Notes under the pieces: model-generated
Seen by the model: only the letters and a program-made list of their open reading frames with translations
The model's database searches: none
Told to the model about the DNA's origin: nothing
Shown here: one piece after another, positions 7,024 to 13,999 of the stretch
Layout of the letters: each line of letters begins with the position of its first letter
Position numbering within the stretch: the stretch's first letter is position 1
Translations under genes and position numbers: made by a program
Origin: Alphaproteobacteria bacterium
Lineage (GTDB): Bacteria > Pseudomonadota > Alphaproteobacteria > SMXP01
Direction: 5' to 3'
Length of the DNA stretch: 14,367 bases
NCBI GenBank assembly: GCA_004356335.1
Contig: SMXP01000121.1
Span: 1-14,367 of the forward strand

Positions 7024-7161
7024 AAATCGGGGCCATCGTGATGAAGAGTGTCGAGCTTGACTTTAGGTAACGGTGATCCCTACGGACTTTTTAGAGCATT
7101 TTCGATAGCTGCTCGATCAGTTTGACCGTTGGGCAATGGCTCGTCAACGTGGCGTAAATCC
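7024..7161. other. Intergenic stretch upstream of the glycosyltransferase
   Basis: TTAGAGCATTTTCGA at 7091-7105 is a likely degraded copy of the head of the TTAGAGC repeat family; TTTGACC follows nearby, but the second arm is not clear. The promoter of the glycosyltransferase-gmd-fcl run should lie here; none was identified with confidence. Confidence 0.35.
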
Positions 7162-7192
7162 AAAGACAGCCGCCTTACGGGCAGCTGTCTTT
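7162..7192 (-). terminator. Hairpin terminator after the cytochrome c gene
   Basis: AAAGACAGC (7162-7170) and GCTGTCTTT (7184-7192) are exact reverse complements. Read on the minus strand the stem extends through one T-G wobble and GCC/GGC to about 13 bp around the 5-nt loop CGTAA. It lies 57 bases past the cytochrome stop and ends in TCTTT, a short T-run. The A/T-rich ends are symmetrical, so it could also stop transcription in the other direction. Confidence 0.7.
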
Positions 7193-7248
7193 AACCTCGT
7201 TCAAATATGACCAATCCGCACGTCATGACAATCAGCGCAGGTCGTTAA

Positions 7249-7812
7249 TTATTGTTCCGCACTTTCACTTTCGTCTGAACCGGTTTCGCTCGTTTCGCCG
7301 TCGTCTCCCTCGGTCGACTCCGCCGGCATGTTTTCCGATTGCCCTTCATCACTTTCGGAACCCGAATCACCGGTCTCATCGGTCTGTGATGTAACGTCAT
7401 CGGCCGCCTTGGTTTGTTCCATCAAATAGACGATTAGATTGATTCGGTCCTGTTCGCGATTGAGCCCGACAAACGCCATCTTATTATTCGGCAAGAAATC
7501 CTTCGGCTTGGCCAGCCAGCCATTGAGCTTGTCTGGGGTCCATGTGAAATCGGCGTCTTGCAGCGCTTGCGAGTATTTGAACTCTTCCCGAAAGCCGACT
7601 TCACTATCGAACAACCCCCATAGATTGGGTCCTACTCTATCGCGGTCCCCTTCGGCTAAAGTGTGGCACGCGCGGCATCTCAAGAATGTCGTTTTGCCCT
7701 TCGTGATATCCGCGCTTGCGAGCATTTCGTCCGTCACGATTTCCTGAGCATTGCCGGGTGCGGCAAGACAAACAAATGCAATTGCGATGACAAGACCAAC
7801 AATCTTCTCCAT
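7249..7812 (-). CDS. Secreted class I cytochrome c with long acidic C-terminal tail
   Basis: A periplasmic monohaem electron carrier of 187 residues. Residues 1-22 form a Sec signal peptide (KIVGLVIAIAFVCLAAPGNA, cut before QE). The mature domain is a cytochrome c2/c-552-like fold: haem attachment CRACH at 46-50, GPNLWGLF (61-68), SQALQDADFTW, NGWLAKPKDFLP, and NNKMAFVGL with axial Met112. It ends with RINLIVYLMEQT. After about residue 136 comes a 52-residue tail of almost only Asp, Glu, Ser, Thr, Gly and Gln (19 acidic, no Lys or Arg), absent from ordinary members of the family as I know them. The start is ATG 7812, with AGGAG four bases upstream; an upstream in-frame ATG at 7833 has no ribosome site. 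No cytochrome oxidase or bc1 gene is nearby, so the partner is unknown. Confidence 0.92.
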   Translation of the reverse strand: MEKIVGLVIAIAFVCLAAPGNAQEIVTDEMLASADITKGKTTFLRCRACHTLAEGDRDRVGPNLWGLFDSEVGFREEFKYSQALQDADFTWTPDKLNGWLAKPKDFLPNNKMAFVGLNREQDRINLIVYLMEQTKAADDVTSQTDETGDSGSESDEGQSENMPAESTEGDDGETSETGSDESESAEQ

Positions 7813-7899
7813 AACTCTCCTGTTACCCCTCATATTTGGAACGGTTTGATCGGCAAGCCCCCCGGCCCCTCTTTAAAGCGGTGCACCATACTCAAATGC

Positions 7900-8000
7900 A
7901 GGGTCCGGCGAAAGTCCTCGTGCCGGGCAAGGCATATCCTCTTCGATGGCGGTTCTCAAGTCTCGAGGACAAAAGTGCCCATTTTGTGACGCCGGACCCT
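7900..8000. repeat. 101-bp block bounded by an 11-bp perfect inverted repeat
   Basis: AGGGTCCGGCG (7900-7910) and CGCCGGACCCT (7990-8000) are exact reverse complements. Inside them GTCCTCG (7914-7920) and CGAGGAC (7964-7970) form a second nested pair, and TGCC/GGCA can form a small inner stem. The right end, GGACCCTAAG, matches the end of the palindrome at 12614-12658. The block sits between the divergent cytochrome c and protease genes. It may be a structured RNA, a repeat element, or part of a tiny gene (a plus-strand frame 7896-8027 of 43 codons runs through it without a ribosome site). Confidence 0.55.
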
Positions 8001-8081
8001 AAGATTTTAGATGAATTTGAATCATAGTTGAGCGGTTCGTTTCAATGAGGCTCAAAGTCGTCCCGCTACACTGGTCCCGAT

Positions 8082-8714
8082 TTGAAGTTGGGGGCCGGCG
8101 CGGTGGCAATTGTCCAAAATATCTCGCTTTGTTTCTTATCCATACTGGTTGCTGCATGTCAGAACGTAGCGGGCGTTGAATTGAGCGCACCGATGCACTT
8201 GGGTGAAACCGCTGTTCCTCCCTTTGGCTTCATGGAATTCTGCGACCGTATGCCGCAAGATTGCCGGCCGGCATCGGGCACGAGGCGGCCGGTAAGACTG
8301 ACGGCAGCTAGATGGCAGCAACTCAATCAAGTTAATGACAACGTCAATGAAACCGTGACACCTCTCACGGACCAAGAGCTTTATCAGCGGCGTGAATACT
8401 GGACCTATCCTTCTGTCGCTGGGGATTGCGAGGATTTCGTTTTACTCAAGCGCAAGCGCCTGCTTGAACTGGGCTGGCCGGCGAATGCTTTGCTGATTTC
8501 GGTCGCCTATGACCGGGATGGTGCTGCCCATGCGGTTTTGGTCGTAACCACCAGCCAGGGAGATTATGTGCTCGACAATCAAATCGGCACCATTTTGCCG
8601 TGGCGGCATACACCTTACGTTTGGTCGACTCGCCAATCCACTCAAGATCCATTGCGCTGGGTAAGCTTACGCCGGCCGTTAAGCGAGGCGACGGCTACTT
8701 CCGCAAGCCCCTAA
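8082..8714 (+). CDS. Transglutaminase-like cysteine peptidase (BTLCP, PF06035/DUF920 family)
   Basis: An exported papain-fold protease of up to 210 residues. The catalytic triad is visible: Cys116 in AGDCEDFVLLK, His150 in GAAHAVLVV and Asp165 in YVLDNQ. Residues 48-61 hold the FCxRxPxxC pattern (C54, C61) common in this family, whose best known member is the LapG adhesin protease. The N-terminus NISLCFLSILVAACQN is a signal sequence, and VAAC fits a lipobox with Cys26 as lipid site, so the protein may be a periplasm-facing lipoprotein. The start is uncertain: TTG 8082, TTG 8088 and GTG 8103 are in frame and none has a clear Shine-Dalgarno. No LapD-like receptor or large adhesin gene is in the window, so its substrate is unknown. 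It converges on mnmC with 22 bases between the stops. Confidence 0.85.
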   Translation: MKLGAGAVAIVQNISLCFLSILVAACQNVAGVELSAPMHLGETAVPPFGFMEFCDRMPQDCRPASGTRRPVRLTAARWQQLNQVNDNVNETVTPLTDQELYQRREYWTYPSVAGDCEDFVLLKRKRLLELGWPANALLISVAYDRDGAAHAVLVVTTSQGDYVLDNQIGTILPWRHTPYVWSTRQSTQDPLRWVSLRRPLSEATATSASP

Positions 8715-8736
8715 TTCCTGTTTGCCATTGTGCTCG

Positions 8737-10719
8737 TCACTCGATGGGGTCGATTTGACCTCGTTTAAGCCCGCGGACGAGAAACCGGCCCGGATGAAGG
8801 CTGTGCGCCACCCTTCGTTCGACCGGCCAAGGTTCTCCCGACATTTGACTGGCCAGCAGCTCGGCTCCGAGCATGGCCGAAGTGAGACCCCGCGAGCCCA
8901 AGGCCAAATGGCCGTAAAGGCCGGTGAAATATTGTGCCGGCGGGTAAGCCTCCTGGCGGCCATGGCGAAGCCCGGCATAGGCCTGGCGGTAAAAAACCGG
9001 ATCGGGCAGAGCGCCGATGATCGGGTGTGCGTCGGGCGTGGTACAGCGCATGGCGGCCCGCCCGTCCAATTTCGTTCCTCGAATTTTCTGAAACAGGTGC
9101 GGCAGTGCCTGTCTTACGGCATTAATGTTGCGATCATGATCGGTTGCCTCCACGACTTGCAAGGCTGTTGAGGGGTCCCCCTCGATCCGATTAAAAGTTG
9201 CCCCAACGGCGTGGTAACCGCGCGCAGCAGGCGTTATGTAATGGCCGAACGACAGGACAGTTTTGAGTTGCTCGCTCGTTGCGTCTTGCGGCGCCAATGT
9301 CATCTGCCCCCGGAGAGCTTGTAGAGGAAGATAAGCACATTGCGCGAAGCGCTTTGCTTCGGCTCCATTGGCCAGAACAAGGTGGGGTGCTGTGGCAATC
9401 AATGCCTCCTGTCTGTCCCACAGATGCCAGTGACCGTCCTGCCAACTCAATGACTGTACGTCACACCCCAGTTTGAGTTCTATGCCGGCACTCAATTGCT
9501 TGCAGACAGATGGCGGCCCGAGGGTTCCGCCGGTCGGAAAGTAAACGGCTTGATGGTCGATTTTTATACCGGCGAGAGCGCTCGCTTGCGACGCGTTGAG
9601 CAGACTCATAAGAGCGGGCGGTAACACGCCGCCGTCAATCAGCGCCCTTTGCCGATCCTTTTCCGTTTGCGTTAGGGCAAGCGCCAATACACCGCAGGCT
9701 TCATGCTCAATGTTGGAAGAAGTTTGTCTCAGTCTTGAGAGAATATGGTTGGTGTACTGAAAGGCTTGGGCATAAAAGGCGCTATAGGCCGTATCTTGGC
9801 GTTCCAGTCTAGGCATCATTATGCCCACAGGATTGCCCGAAGCTTCCATCGCAAGGTCCTCATGCCGATCGATCAGAATCGTCTGCCAATCTCGGCGCGC
9901 CAAGGCTGCCGCGGTCGAGGTACCGGCGATCCCACCGCCAAGAATGATGGCCCGCTTGTCGCTAAATGTGGGCTTGGCAGCGCGGTACCATGGCGCGTCG
10001 TGGTGCGCCACGGACCTGCCGGTCAGGCGGCCGGTCAGCATATGGCGTTTTCCGCCATAACCAACGGCTTTGTCCAGTGTGAATCCGACTTCGGACAGAC
10101 CCCGGCGGACCGCGCCGGCCACGGTGAATGTGGCTAAGGTGGCGCCCGGTCGCGACAGTCGGGCAATTTCCTCAAATAGCGCGGGCCGCCACATATCGGG
10201 ATTGCTCGACGGCGCGAAGCCGTCGAGATACCACACGTCGATATCCGCCTCTAAAGAGCTAAGGGCGGATCCGGCTTCGTCGAACAGCAGGGTCAGTGTC
10301 ACACCGTCATCGAATTGAAGACGGTGAAATCCTCTACCCGGCTCCGGATAACAGGCGATCAGGTCGCGCGCGAGATTGAACAGCTCGGCCCACGGATTAA
10401 GCGCTCGCTTCAGGTCAGCGCGGGTTAAAGGAAATTCTTCGACCGAAACGTAATGAAGCCGGCAATGTGGCTGTCTTGTCCGGCGCCATTTGTCCCAAGT
10501 TGCAAGGAAATTAAGGCCGGCACCAAACCCGGTTTCGCCGATCGAAAAGAAATCGCGACCCTGCCACGCAGCCGGCAGTCCATTGCCTCCAAGAAAAACA
10601 TGGCGACTCTCGGCAAGGCCGTCCTCAGCAGAAAAATAGATATCGCCAAACCGTTGGGAGACCGGCGTCCGGCCATCCTTCCAATTGATATTAGCGTGCT
10701 CGAGTGTTCGGGATGCCAT
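8737..10719 (-). CDS. mnmC: Bifunctional tRNA 5-methylaminomethyl-2-thiouridine synthase MnmC (MnmC2-MnmC1)
   Basis: A 660-residue cytoplasmic enzyme carrying out the last two steps of mnm5s2U34 synthesis in wobble uridine of some tRNAs. The C-terminal FAD domain removes the carboxymethyl group from cmnm5U, and the N-terminal domain methylates the resulting amine with SAM. N-terminal domain (about 1-245): SIGETGFGAGLNFL (59-72) binds SAM and DVWYLDGFAPSSNPDMW (161-177) is the MnmD signature. FAD domain (about 255-650): AIILGGGIAGTSTAAALARR (257-276), ASGNPVGIMMPRL (293-305), and CTTPDAHPIIGALP plus GLYGHLALGSRGLTSA near the end. Both halves look intact and the length is that of full E. coli-type MnmC. 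ATG 10719 is supported by the HANINWKDG start usual for the family. It reads as a single gene. Confidence 0.96.
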   Translation of the reverse strand: MASRTLEHANINWKDGRTPVSQRFGDIYFSAEDGLAESRHVFLGGNGLPAAWQGRDFFSIGETGFGAGLNFLATWDKWRRTRQPHCRLHYVSVEEFPLTRADLKRALNPWAELFNLARDLIACYPEPGRGFHRLQFDDGVTLTLLFDEAGSALSSLEADIDVWYLDGFAPSSNPDMWRPALFEEIARLSRPGATLATFTVAGAVRRGLSEVGFTLDKAVGYGGKRHMLTGRLTGRSVAHHDAPWYRAAKPTFSDKRAIILGGGIAGTSTAAALARRDWQTILIDRHEDLAMEASGNPVGIMMPRLERQDTAYSAFYAQAFQYTNHILSRLRQTSSNIEHEACGVLALALTQTEKDRQRALIDGGVLPPALMSLLNASQASALAGIKIDHQAVYFPTGGTLGPPSVCKQLSAGIELKLGCDVQSLSWQDGHWHLWDRQEALIATAPHLVLANGAEAKRFAQCAYLPLQALRGQMTLAPQDATSEQLKTVLSFGHYITPAARGYHAVGATFNRIEGDPSTALQVVEATDHDRNINAVRQALPHLFQKIRGTKLDGRAAMRCTTPDAHPIIGALPDPVFYRQAYAGLRHGRQEAYPPAQYFTGLYGHLALGSRGLTSAMLGAELLASQMSGEPWPVERRVAHSLHPGRFLVRGLKRGQIDPIE

Positions 10720-10792
10720 GGGGTTTTGTTAGCCGACATTGAACCCGCGACCGCTTGGTCGCGCTCACGATGTAAATCAATAAGGCAACAGC

Positions 10793-11218
10793 TCAGACGG
10801 TGTCGGCAATTCGGTGAGGCCGCGTGACAATGTAGATAATGACGCTACCCAAAATAACGCCCGTCAAGATCGGCACAAGCCACCCGTTGGCCAGATAGAC
10901 CGTAATATAAAGAAAGCTTCCTGTGATCATTGTGACCGCCAATACTTTAGCTTTTAGCGGGATCATTTTGTGCTGATGCCAATCCCGTAATTGGGCGCCA
11001 AAACGGGGGTGATTGTAGAGCCATTGATGGGCCCGCACGGAGCTTTTGGAAAACGCCCAGAGGGCAATAATGAAAAAGATTGTGGTCGGCAAGACAGGCA
11101 AAAACATGCCTAACACGCCTAAACCGACACAGCCAAATCCAAGTGCTAGAAGGCCATACTTGACCGAGCCACAGGCCAAGACGTTGTCTTCACTCACTTG
11201 TTTCTTTTCATCGGTCAC
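10793..11218 (-). CDS. DUF454 (YbaN-like) inner-membrane protein
   Basis: A small integral membrane protein of 141 residues. The DUF454 core is plain: GVLGMFLPVLPTTIFFIIAL (34-53) followed by WAFSKSS, then HQWLYNHPRFGAQLRDWHQH, and two further hydrophobic helices (about 92-111 and 113-132). The hydrophilic N-terminus (1-18) and the -PHRIADTV end are probably cytoplasmic. The family's biochemical role is not known to me. The furthest in-frame start is GTG 11218, with another GTG at codon 8; neither has a clear ribosome site, so the first few residues are uncertain. MnmC starts 73 bases downstream on the same strand, so the two may be co-transcribed. Confidence 0.85.
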   Translation of the reverse strand: MTDEKKQVSEDNVLACGSVKYGLLALGFGCVGLGVLGMFLPVLPTTIFFIIALWAFSKSSVRAHQWLYNHPRFGAQLRDWHQHKMIPLKAKVLAVTMITGSFLYITVYLANGWLVPILTGVILGSVIIYIVTRPHRIADTV

Positions 11219-11391
11219 GGCGGCGATCCCACTTCAAGTCGATTTGCCCGATAAGAACCGGTCGCTAAGCCATTGTCACCCCAGCAGACCCTGTTTGGGA
11301 CAATTGGTCGCACCCTCATTCTTACTTTAAGGATCGTTATAAATCCAAGTAGATTCGCCAGCTATCTGGCCGCAATATAGTTTCACAGACC
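11219..11391. other. Intergenic stretch upstream of the DUF454 gene
   Basis: Together with the repeat that follows, this forms a 283-base region without a gene. No convincing open frame, RNA gene or hairpin was seen apart from that repeat. It must carry the DUF454 promoter on the minus strand, but no clear -35/-10 pair was found. Confidence 0.4.
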
Positions 11392-11467
11392 TTAGAGCGT
11401 TTTCAGGAAAAGCATGCCCCGGCGAAGGCCGGGGTGGATCCGGTTTTCCGTCCGAAAACGCGACCAA
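11392..11467. repeat. Composite palindromic repeat, copy A
   Basis: GCGTTTTC (11397-11404) pairs with GAAAACGC (11454-11461), GGAAAA pairs with TTTTCC inside, and a central hairpin CCCCGGC-GAAG-GCCGGGG spans 11417-11434. The ends are TTAGAGC and GCGACCAAAC. It is near-identical, in the same orientation, to the copy at 12529-12605. It lies just after the DUF2236 stop, so it could stop or protect that mRNA, but there is no T-run. Confidence 0.85.
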
Positions 11468-11501
11468 ACTAGGAATCTAGAGCCGGATCTCGCCCATGGC
11501 G

Positions 11502-12476
11502 TCATGACACGAGCTGCGCGCGCCCTACCCAAAACCGGTTGAGTTTCCGGGTCAGAAAGTCTGGCCGGGCGCGCCCGTCAATTCGTCCCAAGGCTTCAAG
11601 ATAAGCCGGTACATAGCGAAATGCCGTGGGCAGGCGCGGATAAGTCCGACGGATCCAACGCAGCCCCGCGGCCGCCGCTTGGCGCTCGGGACCGTCAAAC
11701 GGCAGGCCATAGCCAGCGCGCAAGGGTGCCGGCAGGAATTGGCTGGTCACAGCGCGATACCAATGGGGCATGGGAGGGCCTTTGCGTCTGCCGTCTTTGG
11801 TCTTTCCCGACATGAGGAAGTCGCCCATTTCTCGCGCGGCGCGCTTAACATCCAACAGTCCCGATCGATAGGTCTCGTCCATATAGGCGTCGAAGGCGCG
11901 CCAATCCTCCGGCAAATCCGTTGATGCCAGGCCGTAAAGACCGGCAAATCGGATCGATTCCTTGTAGAAATCGGCTTTTTCCCCATCCGTAAGAGGCGGG
12001 TAAACGAGCTCGTACATTTTGACCGATGTGTCGACCAGGGTGGCATAGACCCAACGCAGGGCCTCGATCTCATTGGCGTAATAGGGGCTGCCGGCCTTGA
12101 ACGGGCCGGTTGCTTCGTCAAGCTGCCCGCCAATGGCGCTATGCACTGTGTGTAGACGGCGTGCCATGGCGGTGGCCTGATCGACACTGCCGAACACCAT
12201 GGAAAAAACCACAATGAACGTACGGTGGAAACGGCCGATCGGATCTTCCTTGGTCGTCGATTGTTGGTCCATGGCGGCGCCGACCCAGGGATGGGCTGTT
12301 TGCAACAGAGCCGCCCGGCCGGCACCGAGAAATAAGATGGCCTCGCGGTTTACCCGCCAGGTCATCGAGCCCGGTCCGAAGAGACCGTCAATGGGTTTGT
12401 CGGCATCGGCGCGCAATTGCGCCAAACGGCGCTCAAGCCGTTGCTCGTCGACGAATACGTAATCTCCTGACCCCAT
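11502..12476 (-). CDS. DUF2236 family protein (MpaB/latex-clearing-type putative haem oxygenase)
   Basis: A 324-residue soluble protein of the family that includes fungal MpaB and rubber oxygenase Lcp, several of which are b-type haem oxygenases. Seen: SMTWRVNREAILFLGAGRAA (38-57), then LLQTAHPWVGAAM with H62, DPIGRFHRTF (78-87), and a stretch with ARRLHTVHSAIGG carrying H109 and H112. RWVYATLVDTSVKMYELVYP (141-160) and PLTDGEKADFYKES follow. These are the blocks by which I recognise the family; the substrate is unknown. No signal peptide is seen. The frame is open to 12605, but that start lies inside a palindromic repeat. ATG 12476, with GGGAGG five bases upstream, is clearly better (ATG 12488 is an alternative). 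The gene is bracketed by two copies of one repeat and has no functional link to its neighbours. Confidence 0.83.
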   Translation of the reverse strand: MGSGDYVFVDEQRLERRLAQLRADADKPIDGLFGPGSMTWRVNREAILFLGAGRAALLQTAHPWVGAAMDQQSTTKEDPIGRFHRTFIVVFSMVFGSVDQATAMARRLHTVHSAIGGQLDEATGPFKAGSPYYANEIEALRWVYATLVDTSVKMYELVYPPLTDGEKADFYKESIRFAGLYGLASTDLPEDWRAFDAYMDETYRSGLLDVKRAAREMGDFLMSGKTKDGRRKGPPMPHWYRAVTSQFLPAPLRAGYGLPFDGPERQAAAAGLRWIRRTYPRLPTAFRYVPAYLEALGRIDGRARPDFLTRKLNRFWVGRAQLVS

Positions 12477-12528
12477 ATAGCCTCCCATGGTTGCAGCCGA
12501 TAGCGGGCTCAGTTTATCGCTTTCGAAC

Positions 12529-12605
12529 CTTAGAGTGTTTCCAGGAAAAGCATGCCCCGGCGAAGGCCGGGGTGGACGCCGATTTTCCGTCCGGAAACAC
12601 GACAA
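12529..12605. repeat. Composite palindromic repeat, copy B
   Basis: GTGTTTCC (12535-12542) pairs with GGAAACAC (12593-12600), GGAAAA pairs with TTTTCC, and the central hairpin CCCCGGC-GAAG-GCCGGGG spans 12555-12572. Compared with copy A, two stem positions differ and each change is matched by a change on the other arm (C to T with G to A; T to C with A to G), so pairing is kept. It lies upstream of the DUF2236 gene. Confidence 0.85.
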
Positions 12606-12613
12606 ATCAATAA

Positions 12614-12658
12614 CTTAGGGTCGGGTTTTGATTCTATCAAAACCGGAAAGACCCTAAG
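12614..12658. repeat. Palindrome CTTAGGGTC...GACCCTAAG, likely end of the cysH operon mRNA
   Basis: Outer arms CTTAGGGTC (12614-12622) and GACCCTAAG (12650-12658) match exactly. Inner arms GGTTTTGAT (12624-12632) and ATCAAAACC (12636-12644) also match exactly, with a 3-nt loop. It begins 32 bases after the cysH stop on the minus strand and joins repeat copy B through AATCAATAACTTAG, nearly the junction seen at 1134-1147. It may serve as a terminator or mRNA-end stabiliser for the sulfur operon; there is no long T-run. Confidence 0.7.
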
Positions 12659-12690
12659 GGGAAACAGGCGATGGCCCATGATCGCGGCGA

Positions 12691-13485
12691 TCACGACCCA
12701 ATGCCCGTGAGAGGCTCATGTATGCCGCATTCGGTCTTGTCGATTTCTTTCCAACGGCCTGAGCGGATATCGCCGCTTCGAGACGGCATGGTGCAGGGCC
12801 AGCATCCGATGGACAGGTAGCCCTGCTCGACCATTGGGTGGTGGGGCAGACCGCTTCGCTCGAAAGCGCGGTCAATATCTTCCCGCGTCCAATGTGCCAG
12901 CGGATTGATCTTGATGAATTTGCCGCTCGCTTCGAGCCGAGGCAGACGAATACGTTCGCCGCCATGAATTTGTTTGCGACCGTTTATCCATGCGTCGAAA
13001 CCTTGAAGCCCCCGATCGAGCGGTTTGACTTTTCGAATGTTGCAGCATTTGTCCGTATCCTTTTGCCACAACGTTTCATCGGGATCATGGGTCGCGATGT
13101 CCTCTGGGTCGGGGGTGATGGACCTCACGTCTTTGAGGCCCAATAATTCCGAGACTTTCTCGCGGTACTCGAGGGTCTGGGCAAAATGCATGCCCGTATC
13201 GATAAATATCACCGGCAAATCGCGTTTGATTCTGGACACGAAATCCAACAGCACCGCCGCTTCCGATCCGAAAGAAGAGACAAGCGCAATGCGCCCTGCG
13301 AACTCGTCTTGGATCATGGCGCGGAGAAATTCTTCCGTATCGGCATCGGCGTATTTTAGGTCAAGCTGCTTGACCCGTTCAACAGGACTCGTTCGTTCAG
13401 GTGCGAACGATTTGGGCCTTGTTAATTCTTCCGCCAGGATCTTTGCTTGATCCCGTTCCTGCTCTTTGACCGCGGTCTGACTCAT
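12691..13485 (-). CDS. cysH: Thioredoxin-dependent adenylyl-sulfate (APS/PAPS) reductase, 4Fe-4S type
   Basis: Reduces activated sulfate to sulfite in assimilatory sulfur metabolism. The protein has 264 residues. Seen: the PP-loop-like SSFGSEAAVLLDF (70-82), FIDTGMHFAQTLEYR (94-108), KCCNIRKVKPL with the Cys pair 147-148, and GCWPCT with C228 and C231. The last two motifs together supply the four cluster ligands that mark the APS-using branch. TECGIH near the C-terminus carries catalytic Cys253, which forms the sulfite-bound intermediate. The frame is open far upstream, to 13788, but that part overlaps the DUF934 gene. ATG 13485, with GGAG seven bases before it and four bases after the DUF934 stop, is the clear start. 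Last gene of the operon; APS preference is inferred from the cluster cysteines. Confidence 0.95.
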   Translation of the reverse strand: MSQTAVKEQERDQAKILAEELTRPKSFAPERTSPVERVKQLDLKYADADTEEFLRAMIQDEFAGRIALVSSFGSEAAVLLDFVSRIKRDLPVIFIDTGMHFAQTLEYREKVSELLGLKDVRSITPDPEDIATHDPDETLWQKDTDKCCNIRKVKPLDRGLQGFDAWINGRKQIHGGERIRLPRLEASGKFIKINPLAHWTREDIDRAFERSGLPHHPMVEQGYLSIGCWPCTMPSRSGDIRSGRWKEIDKTECGIHEPLTGIGS

Positions 13486-13489
13486 TCCA

Positions 13490-13999
13490 TTACTCCGCCG
13501 CGTCGCGTTTCCAGCGACGCAATTGAAGAATTGAGCGGCGATCATCGGCTGCCGGCTGATACACCACGCTAAGTTCCTGGGCTGCTTCCAACCAGTCTTG
13601 AAGCACGTGCTCGTCTTTGACTTGGAAGGCATCGATGCCGCATCTATGCATGAAGAAAAGCTGGTCGCGCAGCACATCTCCGACGGCGCGCACCTCGCCG
13701 TCAAAGCCATACCGTTCCCGCAACAACCGAGCATAAGAAAAGGCGCGACCATCTTTGAATACCGGGAATTCAAGCGCGACGAGTGCAAGTTTAGTCAAAT
13801 CATCCGCGATCAGTGCGGGAGATTGATCGCTCGCGAGCTTTACCCCTATCGGGCCTTGGCGCTCAATCAATTGATCGCGCTCTTGCTGCCAACGATCCAA
13901 ACTCACCACAATATGCTGGTTATTCCCCGGCACGGGCGCATCGTCAGCGAGAAAGATCCAAGGATCCTCAGCTAACTGATTATCTTTAATCAGCGCCAT
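13490..13999 (-). CDS. DUF934 family protein of the sulfite reduction operon
   Basis: A 169-residue soluble protein regularly found between sulfite reductase and cysH in proteobacteria and thought to assist sulfite reduction; its exact role is not established to my knowledge. Family features seen: DPWIFLADD near the N-terminus, GVKLASDQSP (52-61), and FPVFKDGRAFSYARLLRERY (78-97), which is the hallmark block. GEVRAVGDVLRDQLFFMHRCG (101-121) follows, then an FQVKDE segment. Its ATG overlaps the end of the sulfite reductase gene by 14 bases, and AAGGAG seven bases upstream is a strong ribosome site inside that gene. CysH begins four bases after its stop, so the three genes are translationally linked. 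Confidence 0.92.
   Translation of the reverse strand: MALIKDNQLAEDPWIFLADDAPVPGNNQHIVVSLDRWQQERDQLIERQGPIGVKLASDQSPALIADDLTKLALVALEFPVFKDGRAFSYARLLRERYGFDGEVRAVGDVLRDQLFFMHRCGIDAFQVKDEHVLQDWLEAAQELSVVYQPAADDRRSILQLRRWKRDAAE

Noticed and set aside
7836..8027. Small plus-strand gene of 63 (or 43 from ATG 7896) codons between the cytochrome and the protease
   Set aside because: Not listed as a gene: no Shine-Dalgarno, no recognised family, and it contains the 101-bp inverted-repeat block; kept only as one explanation in the findings.
8722..10318. Several plus-strand open frames of 80-150 codons (for example 8722-9171 and 9745-10137)
   Set aside because: They lie antisense within mnmC, whose protein is full length with all motifs; their translations show no family features and are frame shadows of a GC-rich gene.
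11747..12325. Minus-strand frame of 192 codons inside the DUF2236 gene
   Set aside because: Same strand, other frame; Pro/Arg/Ser-rich translation with no motif, while the DUF2236 frame holds all conserved blocks.
12477..12605. N-terminal extension of the DUF2236 frame and, likewise, of pgl (1058-1135) and fcl (4876-4968)
   Set aside because: The first two run through palindromic repeats and the third through the end of gmd; internal starts with fitting domain borders are better supported.
13486..13788. Long N-terminal extension of the cysH frame
   Set aside because: It overlaps the DUF934 gene, reads Cys/Ser/Met-rich nonsense, and a good ribosome site precedes ATG 13485.
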